Shown: positions 26,191-37,493, counted from the first letter of the stretch. The stretch: DNA of 64,000 nt from an uncultured Pelagibacteraceae bacterium (GCA_902574695.1 CACGON010000001.1:124001-188000); one strand, 5' to 3'. Numbers and translations: made by a program. Notes: generated from the sequence alone by a model not told the origin.

Positions 26191-26683
26191 ATATTTTTAA
26201 AATTTTTTTTAATATTTCATATTTAGTTAATTTATCACAACTTATTCTAAACTCAGCCATTGAATATAATTTTGATCTACTTTCTATTAAGTTCACTAAA
26301 TCTCTTTTATCTAAATTGTAAGTGATTGGTCTTTTTCGACTTTTTTTTAATCTAGATATCAAAGTATATTTATTCCATTTTAGCCAAATAGAAATGTCAT
26401 TTTTGAGAATTCTTGATCTAATTTTATCATTTAAAAAAGCACCTCCACCCAAAGCGATAATATTGTTAGACATTTTTAGAACATTTAAAGTAGTTTTCTC
26501 CTCAATTTTTCTGAAAAAATCCTCACCCTTCTTTTCAAAGATATTAGAAATTGTTAATCCGAGTTCCTTTTCTATCAGCTTATCTATGTCATATAGTTTT
26601 AATCCAGTCTCCCTAGCAAGTGAGTGGCCTATAACTGATTTCCCAGATCCAGGCATACCTAATAAAACGAGGTTTTTTTTCAT
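26180..26683 (-). CDS. aroK: shikimate kinase
   Basis: LLGMPGSGKSVIGHSLARETG, DIDKLIE, LGGGAF. Confidence 0.95.
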   Translation of the reverse strand: MKKNLVLLGMPGSGKSVIGHSLARETGLKLYDIDKLIEKELGLTISNIFEKKGEDFFRKIEEKTTLNVLKMSNNIIALGGGAFLNDKIRSRILKNDISIWLKWNKYTLISRLKKSRKRPITYNLDKRDLVNLIESRSKLYSMAEFRISCDKLTKYEILKKILKIYEK

Positions 26684-26749
26684 ATAAATAAATATCTATG
26701 TTGAAAAAACATAATATTGTCTTATTTTGATTTATTATAAAAACGTTAT

Positions 26750-26935
26750 ATGTATTTTCAAAAAAAGCAAGCAATTGGTAAATCAAACTTCTTAATAAAA
26801 CTAATTATAAAAATTGTTTTAGTATTATTTTTATTTTTTATAATATTGCTTTTGGTAGATCAAATAAATTTTCCATCTCCCAATAAAAAAATTGAAAAAA
26901 TTATACCAAATGAAAATCTTAAGATTATTAAGTAA
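26750..26935 (+). CDS. small single-TM hypothetical protein
   Basis: 61 aa with one hydrophobic segment; overlaps start of next ORF. Confidence 0.45.
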   Translation: MYFQKKQAIGKSNFLIKLIIKIVLVLFLFFIILLLVDQINFPSPNKKIEKIIPNENLKIIK

Positions 26936-28664
26936 AGTTTTTCTTACAAAAATTTTTATCATATTATCTATTCAAAGTATTTTTGCAAACGAGCCTGAAG
27001 ATATTTGGAATATTAATAATAATTCGAATAACATTAACGGACAAAAAGAGAAAAATTTAAGCGATGCAAAAGATCCAACTTCAGTGATTACTGGAATAAA
27101 AAATTCATCTCAAAATACAATTGAATTAGAGGACAATATTAAAATAGATAGTAGAGAATATCTAGTTGGTTTATTTGATCCAGCTGAAAATGATTTAACA
27201 TTAAATATGTGGGAATTATCTGATGGTGAAAAAATAAATAATATAATAAAAAAAATAAATAAACTTAATTTGTCAAATGACGCTAAAGATTTGTATAATA
27301 AATTAATTCTTACAAATGCCTTACCGCCTAAGAAAAATTTTGAGACAGAAAAATTTATTGATCTCAAAACAAACTGGTTAATTAAAAATAATGACTTAGA
27401 ATTGATAAATCAATTTATTTTAAAAAATTCATATGAAATAGATAATAAACTTCTAAAATATTATTTAGATCAAAATCTATCTAATAATAACCTGAATAAA
27501 TCTTGTGAAATTCTTTCTAAAATAAATCTTAAAAACTCAGAAGATTATATATCAAAATTTTATATTTATTGTTTAATTCACAAAGACCAAAAAGAAATTT
27601 CTCAAATCCAATTTGATTTGTTAAAGGAAAGTGGTTTTGATGACAAGTTTTTTGAAAAAAACAATTTGAATATTTGATGGGTTTTAGCGAGCCCACAGAC
27701 TCTGATATTTCAGAAAAAAGTATTTTACATTTTCATTTATCACACAAAAATAACCCAGAGTTTAAATTTACTCCTAGAGAAGATACAAATAGGCTAATTT
27801 GGAAATATTTACGAAATAACAATTTACTATTAAATTTAGATGAAATTGAACTTGAGGAGGATGATAAAATTATCTCTATTGAAAAAGAGACACATAATGG
27901 AAATTATTCCGAAATTGACTTATTAAATTTATATACAAGGTATAAATTTAGTATAAATCAACTCATTTCCATTGAGGACTCATATAAATTGCTATCTGAA
28001 AATCAATCACGAGCACTTCTATATCAAGGTTATTTAATTTCAAAAGATGTACCTTCAAGAATCAAAATCATTAAGTTACTCAAAGAAAGTTTTGAAAAAA
28101 GTGGAATTGGAAAAGCATTGGATGAGCAGCTTGTTATAATGTTAGAAAGTCTAGATGAAAAAGAGATTCCATCAGATTATTTAAATTTTTATAATTATTA
28201 TCTTGCAGATAAAAGAAACAAAAATAAAAAAATCAAAATTAATAATAAGATAATACATCAATCAAGATTAGTTAAGTATTTTTTCAGACAATATGGATAT
28301 TTTGAAAGCAGAAAAAGAGCTTAATAAAATGTTAAAAAAAATTAAAAAAAACCAAAAATATTATTTTTCCACAAAAGATTTGATTGTTATTGAGGCATTG
28401 CTATCTGATGGTGTGGAAATTTCTGAAAAAAATAAAGAACACTTTGAACTCGACAGTGCAAATATACCAACAGATATACAAGTAATGATAAATGACGGAG
28501 AGATAGCAATGATATTGTTGAGATTAGTTGAAATTATAGGAGAAGACAATTTAAAAGATTTAGGAACTGAAAGTCTTTATTTCATTATATCCACACTTAA
28601 CAAATTAGGCATAGACAAAATTAGAAATGATATAATTTTAAAAACTATTCCTTTAAAAGCATAA
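26910..28664 (+). CDS. long hypothetical exported protein, broken into three ORFs by two apparent homopolymer frameshifts
   Basis: ORFs 26892-27677, 27674-28324 and 28293-28664 join if A7 at 27655-27661 gains one A (FEKKQFEYLMGFSEP) and T6 at 28279-28284 loses one T (LVKYFSDNMDILKAEKEL). N-terminal signal-like segment. Confidence 0.75.
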
Positions 28665-28685
28665 ATTATTAATTAAAATATTACG

Positions 28686-29212
28686 ATGTCTTTAAAAAAA
28701 TTAATTACTGTACCTGATGAAATTCTAAGAAAAACTTCAGATCCTGTTGAAAATATTGGCCAAAATGAAAAAAACCTTATTAATGACTTATTTGAAACCA
28801 TGTATCACAATAATGGTATCGGCTTGGCAGCAATACAAATAGGCATCCCTAAAAGAATATTAGTTTTTAGATGTATCAAAAAAAAGATGAAAAAAAGAAT
28901 CCATTATGTTTTATCAATCCAGTAATTAAAAAACAAAGTGATGAGAAATCTTCATACGAGGAAGGGTGTTTAAGTTTACCTGATACATTTATTGAGATTG
29001 AAAGACCAAAATTATGTTGGGTTGAATATGTTGATGAAAAAGGAAGCAAAAAAGAAATGAAATGTGATAATCTTTTATCAACTTGTTTGCAGCATGAAAT
29101 TAACCATTTAGATGGTAAGTTAATTATTGATTTTTTATCAAAATTAAAAAGAGATATAATTATAAAGAAACTTTCTAAAAATAAACAAGACCTTGATAGA
29201 ATAGTTGTCTAA
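28686..29212 (+). CDS. def: peptide deformylase, apparent frameshift near A8 run 28878-28885
   Basis: GIGLAAIQIGIPKRILVF in the first ORF, EEGCLSLP and CLQHEINHLDGKL in the second. Confidence 0.93.
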
Positions 29213-29214
29213 AA

Positions 29215-30130
29215 ATGCTGAAAAAAATTATTTTCATGGGAACACCAATTTTTTTCTGTTCCAATACTTAAATCTTTATATCAAAATGGATATCCTTTGG
29301 CTGCCGTATACACCCAGGCTCCACAAAAATCTAATAGAGGAATGAGGGTTACCAAATCACCTGTCCATAATTTTGCTGAAACTATTTCTTTGGATGTAAG
29401 AACACCTATTACCCTTAAAAATAACAAAGAAGAGTATGATTTTTTAAAAAAAATAAATGCTGATTTAGCATTGGTAGTTGCATATGGTCAAATAATTCCA
29501 GAAAATTATTTAAGTTTAACCAAAAAAGGTTTTATTAATATTCATGCATCCTTACTTCCCAAATACAGAGGCGCAGCTCCAATTCAAAGGTCTATTATGA
29601 ATTTAGAAAAACAAACTGGAATAAGTATTATGAAAATAAATTCAAAATTAGATGAAGGCCAAGTATGTAATGCTTACAAAATTGATATAGATCAAAAAGA
29701 TAATTCGGATGAGTTATCAGACAAATTGTCTGCAATTGCAGCAGAAAAAATACTAGACGATATTGATAATATACTTGAAGATAAGGCAATTTTTAAAGAC
29801 CAAGACCATAAACAAGCTAGTTATGCAAAAAAAATTGACAAAAAAGAGGGTAGTATTGACTGGAATATGCCAGCAAAGAATATAATTGGAAAAATAAATG
29901 GTTTAAATGGAGCATATTTTTTTTTTAAAGGAGCGAGATATAAAATTCTTAGAGCAGAACTGAACAACTCTGTTGGCAAACCAGGTGAAATTATTGGAGA
30001 TAGTTTAGAAATTGCTTGTAAGGAAAATTCCATAAAAGTACTAATGATTCAAAGAGAAGGTAAAAATCCTCAAAAAACTGCAGAATTTTTATTAGGTTCG
30101 CAAATAAAAAAAGGTCTTTTTTTTAAATAA
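29215..30130 (+). CDS. fmt: methionyl-tRNA formyltransferase, apparent frameshift in T7 run 29249-29255
   Basis: MLKKIIFMGTPIF from 29215 then frame changes; with one T removed, SVPILKSLYQNGYPLAAVYTQAPQ. INIHASLLPKYRGAAPIQ downstream. Confidence 0.95.
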
Positions 30131-30870
30131 TGTTTAGATATCAAATTTTAATTGAGTATGAGGGTTCAAAATTTATCGGATGGCAAACTCAAAAAAAAGG
30201 AAATTCGGTACAAAAATCAATTGAAAAAATACTTTCAAAATTACTTAAGGAAAAAATAAATGTAATAGGAGCCGGAAGAACAGATGCAGGAGTACATGCT
30301 CTTGAGCAGTCTGCGCATTTTGATGTAAAAAAAATTATAAATAATAAAAAAAAATTAATGAATTCATTAAATTATTTTTTAAAAAAAAAATTAATATCGA
30401 TTATTTCAATAATTAAAAGAAATAATTCATTCCATGCAAGATATTCTGCAAAGTTTAGAATTTATAAATATATTATATTCAATAGAGAAAGTAATCCATC
30501 AATTTTTATTAATAGGGGATGGCATATCAAAAATAAAATATATATGGATACTATAAAATTAGGTGCAAAGTTATTAGAGGGAAAAAAAGATTTTTCAACG
30601 TTTAGGGCTTCAAAGTGCAATGCAAAGAGTCCAATCAGAACTATAAACTATGTAAAAGTAAAAAAAAGAAAAAACCAAATTGAGCTAGAATTTAAATCAC
30701 AGTCCTTTTTACAACAGCAAGTAAGATCTATGGTTGGATGTTTGAAAGTTCTAGGAGAAAAAAAATGGAACATAAAAAAATTTAAAGCTGTTTTGGTTTC
30801 AAAGAAAAGGAAATTGTGCGCTCCACCAGCACCACCGTATGGATTATTTCTAGAAAAGGTTATCTACTAA
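30130..30870 (+). CDS. truA: tRNA pseudouridine synthase A
   Basis: GWQTQKKGNSVQ, GAGRTDAGVHALEQSAHF. Confidence 0.96.
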   Translation: MFRYQILIEYEGSKFIGWQTQKKGNSVQKSIEKILSKLLKEKINVIGAGRTDAGVHALEQSAHFDVKKIINNKKKLMNSLNYFLKKKLISIISIIKRNNSFHARYSAKFRIYKYIIFNRESNPSIFINRGWHIKNKIYMDTIKLGAKLLEGKKDFSTFRASKCNAKSPIRTINYVKVKKRKNQIELEFKSQSFLQQQVRSMVGCLKVLGEKKWNIKKFKAVLVSKKRKLCAPPAPPYGLFLEKVIY

Positions 30871-31330
30871 TCCGTAAGCTTTTCTTATATTTTTTGTTTA
30901 TTCTCCATCGACTTTCTTCTCGAACTATATATCCACAACAATTTTTAGATCGGCATTTGCAAGGAAATTGTTTATAATCAGAGTCATAGCTAAATCCATA
31001 GTCATACGTAAGTTCCTCATTTTTTTTTATATCACGAATTGCTGTTACCCAAATCTTAAATCCAGTTCCCTCAACTTCACAATTTGGACTGCACGAATGA
31101 TTAATAAGTCTTGCTGTGTTCCAAGAGAAATCTCCATCTAAAGAAAATCTTTTATTTAAATCAAACAAATAAATATCTTTCGAGTTATCGAATTTTGGAT
31201 TTTCTTCAACTTGTTTATTTGAAATTATTTTTCCTTTATAGCGAATTATTCTAGTTCCAGATTTAATATTTTTAGCTGCAACTAAACCCTTTTTGTCTAT
31301 GTTTGACTTTATAACTCTATATAGCTTCAT
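30860..31330 (-). CDS. SET-domain protein with post-SET-like cysteines
   Basis: RLINHSCSPNCEVEGTG, EELTYDYGF, CKCRSKNCCGYI. Confidence 0.9.
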   Translation of the reverse strand: MKLYRVIKSNIDKKGLVAAKNIKSGTRIIRYKGKIISNKQVEENPKFDNSKDIYLFDLNKRFSLDGDFSWNTARLINHSCSPNCEVEGTGFKIWVTAIRDIKKNEELTYDYGFSYDSDYKQFPCKCRSKNCCGYIVREESRWRINKKYKKSLRISR

Positions 31331-31360
31331 GTGTTCTATCTATTAAGAATATTTATTTTA

Positions 31361-32284
31361 TCAACAAAATTCTAAAAGTGCGTTAACATGCTCGTTAGCA
31401 CTTTCAGCAAGTGCGTTTAAGTCATATCCTCCCTCTAGAATAGAAACAACTTTCCCATTGGTAAATTTGTTAGTTGCAATTAATGTTCTTTTCGTTATTT
31501 CATAAAAATCCCTTGAGCTTAACTCAAACTGAGCCAAGGGATCGTCTTTATGTGCATCAAAGCCTGCAGAAAACAAAAGAAAATCAGGCTTGTATTGTAC
31601 CAACCTTTCTAAAACTCTATCAAAGGCATTAAAATATTCTTCAGAGTTAGTACCAGCAGGCAAAGGGATATTTAAAGAGTTGTTAAAGTCCCCCTTATCT
31701 TTATCTGTTCCACCTCCTGGATAAAAAGGATATTGGTGAGTAGAAATATATAAAGAATTTTTATTACCTCGCATAACATCATAATTTCCATTACCCCAGT
31801 GAACATCAAAATCAATACAAGCAATTTTTTTGTATTTGTATTTATTTATTAAATAGTTCATTGCGACACCCGCATTTGAAATACAACAAAATCCCATAGC
31901 TTTATTTTTTTCAGCATGATGTCCGGGTGGTCTTGCTAAACAAAACGCATTTTTAAATTGATTATTTTCTATTCCATCTATTGCTCTAATTGTTGAACCT
32001 GCTGCATCAAAAACAGCTTTTTTGCTATCAGGTGAAACAACTGTATCCCCATCTAAGAATTTAAGACCTTTTTGTGGAAAGGAATTTTTTAAATTTTCAA
32101 TGTAATCCTTTGAATGTGTCATTGATAAAATTTCCTCAGGCACCTTGTCTGGTTTTTCCCATATTAGATCCTTTCTCCTCTTTAATTTTTCTTTAATTGC
32201 AATCACCCTTTTTGGCTGTTCAGGGTGACCATCTCCTGTGATATGTTTTTCATAAGAGTCAGAGCTAATGATTGCAGTCTTCAC
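31361..32284 (-). CDS. histone deacetylase family protein
   Basis: LARPPGHHAEKNKAMGFCCISN, IDFDVHWGNG, LFSAGFDAHKDDPL. Confidence 0.93.
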   Translation of the reverse strand: MKTAIISSDSYEKHITGDGHPEQPKRVIAIKEKLKRRKDLIWEKPDKVPEEILSMTHSKDYIENLKNSFPQKGLKFLDGDTVVSPDSKKAVFDAAGSTIRAIDGIENNQFKNAFCLARPPGHHAEKNKAMGFCCISNAGVAMNYLINKYKYKKIACIDFDVHWGNGNYDVMRGNKNSLYISTHQYPFYPGGGTDKDKGDFNNSLNIPLPAGTNSEEYFNAFDRVLERLVQYKPDFLLFSAGFDAHKDDPLAQFELSSRDFYEITKRTLIATNKFTNGKVVSILEGGYDLNALAESANEHVNALLEFC

Positions 32285-33438
32285 TTAAAATAATTTTGTA
32301 AAATATTAAAATATATCTTGGTCAGTTTTTTTAAATCTTTCAAAGATACTGCCTCGTCTACTTTGTGCATCGTTTTACCAACCAAACCAAATTCAAGACC
32401 AGGACATATAGCTTTTATAAAACGTAGGTCCGAAGTTCCACCTGTGGTGGATAATTTTGGCTTAATTTTAGTAATTTTTTTTATAACATTTTGAACCATA
32501 AATGTTGTCTTGTTAGGTTTAGTCAAAAAAGCTTCACCTGAAACCCTATAATCAATTTTAAATTTAGATTTATGTTTTTTACTCATTTTTTTGAAAATTA
32601 TATTAAGTCTTTTTTTTAAAGATTTAGAAGAATGCTTATTATTAAATCTTATATTAAATGTTGCTTCAGCCTCTGCTGGTATAACATTATCAGCAGTGTT
32701 ATTTATATTTATTTTAGTCACTTCTAGATTTGTAGGTTGAAAATTTTTTGTACCTTTATCAAATCTTATCTCTTTTAATTCCTTTAAAATTTTGACAATT
32801 ATCGTTGAAGGGTTATTTGCTCTATGTGGGTATGCTACGTGACCTTGTAGACCGAATATAGTTAATTTACCAGTCAAACTGCCTCTACGACCAATTTTTA
32901 TCATCTCACCTAATACATTTGGATTTGTTGGTTCCCCTACTAAACAAAAATTAATTTTCTCTCTTTTTTTTTTTAAATATTCAACTACTTTTCTCGTACC
33001 ATTGATTGCATCACCTTCTTCGTCGCCTGTAATCAGCAAACTAATTGATCCATTAAACTTATTATTTTTTGATAAAAAAGTACTTACAGCAGAAACAAAC
33101 GCTGCTATAGAGCCTTTCATATCGTTTGCACCTCTTCCAATTAAATAGCCTTTTTTTACTGATGGGTAAAACGGTTTTATTGTCCAATCTTTTATATTTC
33201 CTGGAGGCACTACATCCAAGTGACCCGCATAACATAAATTTGGTCCTTTAGTACCTAATTTTGCATACAAATTTTTAACAGGTTGAAAACCTTTTTCTTT
33301 AAATTCTAGTATTTTTGTTTTGAAACCAAGTTTTTTTAAATTTTTTTCTAAAAACTTCATTACACCTGCATCAACTGGAGTAATTGAGGGAAATTTAATT
33401 AGCTCTTTTGCTAATTGTAGCTCATTTAAAATTTTCAT
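32281..33438 (-). CDS. dapE: succinyl-diaminopimelate desuccinylase
   Basis: YAGHLDVVPPG, GRGANDMKGSIAAF, TGGTSDLRFI. Confidence 0.95.
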   Translation of the reverse strand: MKILNELQLAKELIKFPSITPVDAGVMKFLEKNLKKLGFKTKILEFKEKGFQPVKNLYAKLGTKGPNLCYAGHLDVVPPGNIKDWTIKPFYPSVKKGYLIGRGANDMKGSIAAFVSAVSTFLSKNNKFNGSISLLITGDEEGDAINGTRKVVEYLKKKREKINFCLVGEPTNPNVLGEMIKIGRRGSLTGKLTIFGLQGHVAYPHRANNPSTIIVKILKELKEIRFDKGTKNFQPTNLEVTKININNTADNVIPAEAEATFNIRFNNKHSSKSLKKRLNIIFKKMSKKHKSKFKIDYRVSGEAFLTKPNKTTFMVQNVIKKITKIKPKLSTTGGTSDLRFIKAICPGLEFGLVGKTMHKVDEAVSLKDLKKLTKIYFNILQNYFK

Positions 33439-33440
33439 TT

Positions 33441-34268
33441 TTAATCTCTTAATAGATCATTAATAGATGTTTTCGATCTAGTTTTCTCATCAACCTGTTT
33501 AATTATTACAGCACAATATAAAGATGGAGCAGCTGGATTATTTTTATCAGGCAATGAACCTGGAACAACTACCGAGTAAGGTGGTATTTTCCCATAAGTA
33601 ATTTTTCCTGTTTTTCGATCTACAATCTTGGTTGATTGGCCAATATACATACCCATACTTAAAACTGAACCCTCTCCAACAATAACTCCTTCAACTACTT
33701 CTGACATAGCTCCAAGAAAAACATTGTCCTCGATTATTGTAGGCAAAGCTTGTGCTGGTTCTAAAACTCCACCAACTCCTGATCCGGCTGAGATATGACA
33801 ATTTTTTCCAATTTGACAGCAGCTACCTGCTCTTGCAAATGTGTCTATCATTGTTCCCTCATCAATATATGCTCCAATATTTACATAACATGGCATTAAC
33901 ACAGCATTTTTACCAACAAACGATCCTTTCCTAACTGGAGAATTAGGAACCATTCTAAAGCCAGCTTTTTCATGGTCCTCTTTTGACCAACCTGCTGTTT
34001 TACCTTTCAATAAATGTGATTTGTCATACCAGCTACTGTAAGGGCCATTTAGGTTTTCCATAGGATATATTCTAAAACTTAGCATAATAGCTTTTTTAAG
34101 GTGTTGATGAGTTTTCCATTCTCCATTAATTTTTTCAGCAACTCTAGCTTTACCGCTATCTAAATCATTTATAACTTGATTTATAGCATCTTTAATCGAT
34201 TGATCTGAGTTTTGGTTTATTTGGTCTTTTTTCTCCCAAGCATCATTTATAATTTTCTCTAATGTCAT
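33441..34268 (-). CDS. dapD: 2,3,4,5-tetrahydropyridine-2,6-dicarboxylate N-succinyltransferase
   Basis: Left-handed beta-helix pattern; [38 protein letters not shown]. Confidence 0.96.
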   Translation of the reverse strand: MTLEKIINDAWEKKDQINQNSDQSIKDAINQVINDLDSGKARVAEKINGEWKTHQHLKKAIMLSFRIYPMENLNGPYSSWYDKSHLLKGKTAGWSKEDHEKAGFRMVPNSPVRKGSFVGKNAVLMPCYVNIGAYIDEGTMIDTFARAGSCCQIGKNCHISAGSGVGGVLEPAQALPTIIEDNVFLGAMSEVVEGVIVGEGSVLSMGMYIGQSTKIVDRKTGKITYGKIPPYSVVVPGSLPDKNNPAAPSLYCAVIIKQVDEKTRSKTSINDLLRD

Positions 34269-34274
34269 AACAAT

Positions 34275-34964
34275 TTATTTACTTTTTAATAACCTTATTT
34301 CTTTTAGAAATAAAGACAGATTTTCAATTTTATGTGAAATATAATCTTTATCAGAGTCCATTTTTCCGAAATGTTCATCATTAATTAGCCAAACGGTTGT
34401 ACATCCTCTTTCATGACCAATACTCAGATTTTTGGCTATATCTTCAATGTAGATAGTTTCATTCGGAATAATGCCAAATTTTTTTACCATTAGATCGAAA
34501 GTTTTTGCTTCAGGTTTAGGTATATAACCAGCATCTTGTATGTCAAAAATTTTATCCCTTCCGAATAAATCATATACTCCAAGATGAGATAATATATTTT
34601 TGGCATGTTCAGCACTACCATTTGTAAATATAAATTTTTCCATATCTAACAGTTCTAACTCATTTCGAAATACTTTATCCGTTTTCATAAAACTTAAATC
34701 TATTGAATGAACATAAGATAAAAACTCTTCAGGAGGTATATCATGATGGATCATTAAACCATTTAAGCTAGTATTATATTTATAGAAGTAATTAGTTTGT
34801 AATTTCTTTGCATCCTCCATATTTATTTTTAATCTTTCGGAAATGAATTTTGTCATTCTTTTTGAAACTTGGCCGAATACTTTTTCTAAAGAATAGTTAT
34901 TATGCTTTCCATAACAAACTCCATCTAGATCTAATAAAAGGTATTTTTTATCTTTAAGACTCAT
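34275..34964 (-). CDS. HAD family pyrimidine 5'-nucleotidase-like
   Basis: LLLDLDGVCYG, FIFTNGSAEHA, IYIEDIAKNL. Confidence 0.85.
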   Translation of the reverse strand: MSLKDKKYLLLDLDGVCYGKHNNYSLEKVFGQVSKRMTKFISERLKINMEDAKKLQTNYFYKYNTSLNGLMIHHDIPPEEFLSYVHSIDLSFMKTDKVFRNELELLDMEKFIFTNGSAEHAKNILSHLGVYDLFGRDKIFDIQDAGYIPKPEAKTFDLMVKKFGIIPNETIYIEDIAKNLSIGHERGCTTVWLINDEHFGKMDSDKDYISHKIENLSLFLKEIRLLKSK

Positions 34965-35809
34965 TTTCTTATTAAAGTACCAGAACCTTTGTCAGAGAAA
35001 ATTTCATATAATACAGAGTGTTTTGTTCTTCCATCAATAATAGCAACAGCAGTAACACCATTATTAATAGAATCTAAACATGTATTTATTTTTGGTATCA
35101 TTCCTTCGGTAATTATTTCATCATTGATCATTTCCATTACCTTTGATGATGATATTTCCTGGACCAATTTTTTATTTTTGTCTAATACACCTTTAACATT
35201 AGTCATTAAAAGTAATCTTCTAGATTTTAATGATTTTGCTATTGCCCCTGCAGCATTATCACCATTAATGTTATATGGTTGATTATTATCACCTAAGCCA
35301 AGTGGAGAAATTACAGGAATAAAACCTTTTTTGATTTTATCTTTAATCAAATTTACATTAATTTTATTGGGTATACCTACAAAACCTAATTCTTTTGCCT
35401 CAGGCTCTACCTCTATGACATTATTTTCTTTTGTATTGAAAGATATAGCTTTTGAACCTTTTTCATTTAAAGAGAAAACTATATCGCGGTTAAATTCTAT
35501 AAGAACTTTTTCTACTATATTAATAATATTTTTATCTGTTACCCTTAAACCTCTTATAAATTTTGTCTCGATATTTGATCTGTCTAACTCTCTTTTAATT
35601 CTTGGTCCTCCTCCGTGTATCACTACAATAGAGATTCCTAGTTTATTTAAAGTACTTATATCCTCAATAAAATTATTAAAAATATTTCTATCAATAAAAA
35701 CATTACCTCCATATTTTATAACTATTAAATCGTTTTTGTATTTTTCTATGTACTTTAATACTTGGTCCACAGGAGGACCATCTTTAGGTAAAATTTTTTC
35801 CAGATTCAT
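34961..35809 (-). CDS. argB: acetylglutamate kinase
   Basis: VIKYGGNVF, VVIHGGGPRI, YNINGDNAAGAIA, EGMIPKI. Confidence 0.97.
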   Translation of the reverse strand: MNLEKILPKDGPPVDQVLKYIEKYKNDLIVIKYGGNVFIDRNIFNNFIEDISTLNKLGISIVVIHGGGPRIKRELDRSNIETKFIRGLRVTDKNIINIVEKVLIEFNRDIVFSLNEKGSKAISFNTKENNVIEVEPEAKELGFVGIPNKINVNLIKDKIKKGFIPVISPLGLGDNNQPYNINGDNAAGAIAKSLKSRRLLLMTNVKGVLDKNKKLVQEISSSKVMEMINDEIITEGMIPKINTCLDSINNGVTAVAIIDGRTKHSVLYEIFSDKGSGTLIRK

Positions 35810-35814
35810 TAATT

Positions 35815-37491
35815 TTAATTAGTTTTGACTTTTGTTTGTTTCATAATAACTAACTGTTGAGCCATAGTAAGTACGTTATTAATTGTCCAATAAATAACCA
35901 AACCTGAAGGGAATGGAGCTAAAATTATTGTCAAAAACAATGGAAAGAACATGAAAATTTTTTGTTGTATTGGGTCAGGAGGAGTTGGATTAAGTTTTTG
36001 TTGCAAATACATAGTCAAACCCATTAAACACGGCCAGACTCCAATAATTAAAAAAGATGGTGGGTCCCATGGTATTAATCCAAATAAATTAAAAATTGAA
36101 GTTGGGTCTCGTTCAGACAGATCTTTTATCCAACCAAAAAATGGTTGATGTCTCATCTCAAGTGTTACAAACAAAACTTTGTAAACTGCGAAGAAAAATG
36201 GGATTTGGATGAATATTGGTAGACAGCCGCTCACCGGGTTTACTTTTTCTTTTTTATATAAAGCCATCATTTCTTGCTGCAACTTCATTTTATCATCTTT
36301 ATGCAGTTCTTTTAATCTGGTCATCTCAGGTTGAAGAACTTTCATTTTTGCCATTGATCTAAAGGAATAGTTAGCAAGTGGAAAGAATACTATTCTTATA
36401 CAAATAGTGATTAGCACTATGGCGATTCCAAAATTTCCAGTGAGTTTGAAAAAATAGTCTATAGCAAAGAAGAAATTTTTTGTAAAAAAATAGAACCAGC
36501 CCCAATCTATTGCCAAATCAAACTTTTTAATTTTTAAATTTTCAGCATATCCATCAATCACATCAACTTCTTTTGCTGCGATTATAATGTTTGTCTTACT
36601 ATTAATTGAACTATTTGCTAAGACTTCCAACGGTTCTGTCTCAATATAACTAGCTCTAAATTTCTTTTTAAAATCAAAATCAGATCTGAAATCTCTATTA
36701 TTTTCGGGTATTAAAGTTGTAATCCAATATTTATCAGTTATTCCAAACCACCCTTTACTTGCATTTTTCGTAAATTTTTTTTCAACTATGTCATCATAAT
36801 CTTCTTCAACAAGTTCTTCATCAAAAACACCTATTAGACCTTCATGAAGGATATAAAAATTTGTTACCTCTGGAGCTTTATTTCTAATAATTTGCCCATA
36901 AGGGTAAAAGTTAAATATTTTATTAGATTTATTTATAATTTTTTGGTCAACAGTAAATAAAAATTTTTCGTCAATATTAAAAATTTTTTGAAATTCTAAA
37001 TTTTGATTATTTTTCCAAATTAATGTTACAGGATTTTCTGGTGTAAGTTTATTATTACCTTTAATTTTCCATTCGGTTTTTGAGTTTGGAATATCAATAT
37101 TTTTATTATTTGTTACCCAACCTGTCTCAACAAAGTAACCTTTGTCAATTTGTTTTGGATTTAACAGAATAATTTTTTCATCACTATTGAGAGTTTCTGT
37201 ATAGTTTTTAAAAGTCAAATCATCAATCACTCCTCCAATTAAAGATATAGATCCGGTTATTTCTTTATTTTTAAAACTAAATCTTTTATTTAAATCCAAA
37301 GCATCCTCTCTAGAAGTTTCTGCTGAGATATTATTTTCATCAAGCAAAGGTGTTTCTGAGCTAATTTCATTTTTAGTAATATCCTTGTTTATTTTATTTA
37401 ATTCACTCGGCGTAGGTGCAAAAAAAAGAGAATATAAAATAATCACAGCTGCACTTAAAGATATTGCTGCAATTACATTTTTAGAGTCCAT
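35815..37491 (-). CDS. yidC: membrane protein insertase YidC
   Basis: C-terminal PLANYSFRSMAKMKVLQPEM, NPVSGCLPIFIQIPFFFAVYKV. Confidence 0.98.
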   Translation of the reverse strand: MDSKNVIAAISLSAAVIILYSLFFAPTPSELNKINKDITKNEISSETPLLDENNISAETSREDALDLNKRFSFKNKEITGSISLIGGVIDDLTFKNYTETLNSDEKIILLNPKQIDKGYFVETGWVTNNKNIDIPNSKTEWKIKGNNKLTPENPVTLIWKNNQNLEFQKIFNIDEKFLFTVDQKIINKSNKIFNFYPYGQIIRNKAPEVTNFYILHEGLIGVFDEELVEEDYDDIVEKKFTKNASKGWFGITDKYWITTLIPENNRDFRSDFDFKKKFRASYIETEPLEVLANSSINSKTNIIIAAKEVDVIDGYAENLKIKKFDLAIDWGWFYFFTKNFFFAIDYFFKLTGNFGIAIVLITICIRIVFFPLANYSFRSMAKMKVLQPEMTRLKELHKDDKMKLQQEMMALYKKEKVNPVSGCLPIFIQIPFFFAVYKVLFVTLEMRHQPFFGWIKDLSERDPTSIFNLFGLIPWDPPSFLIIGVWPCLMGLTMYLQQKLNPTPPDPIQQKIFMFFPLFLTIILAPFPSGLVIYWTINNVLTMAQQLVIMKQTKVKTN

Positions 37492-37493
37492 AA

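Noticed and set aside
26322-26687. Plus-strand ORF (121 aa) over aroK
   Set aside because: Antisense to aroK P-loop gene; no independent support.
35331-35822. Plus-strand ORF (163 aa) over argB
   Set aside because: Antisense to a well supported argB.
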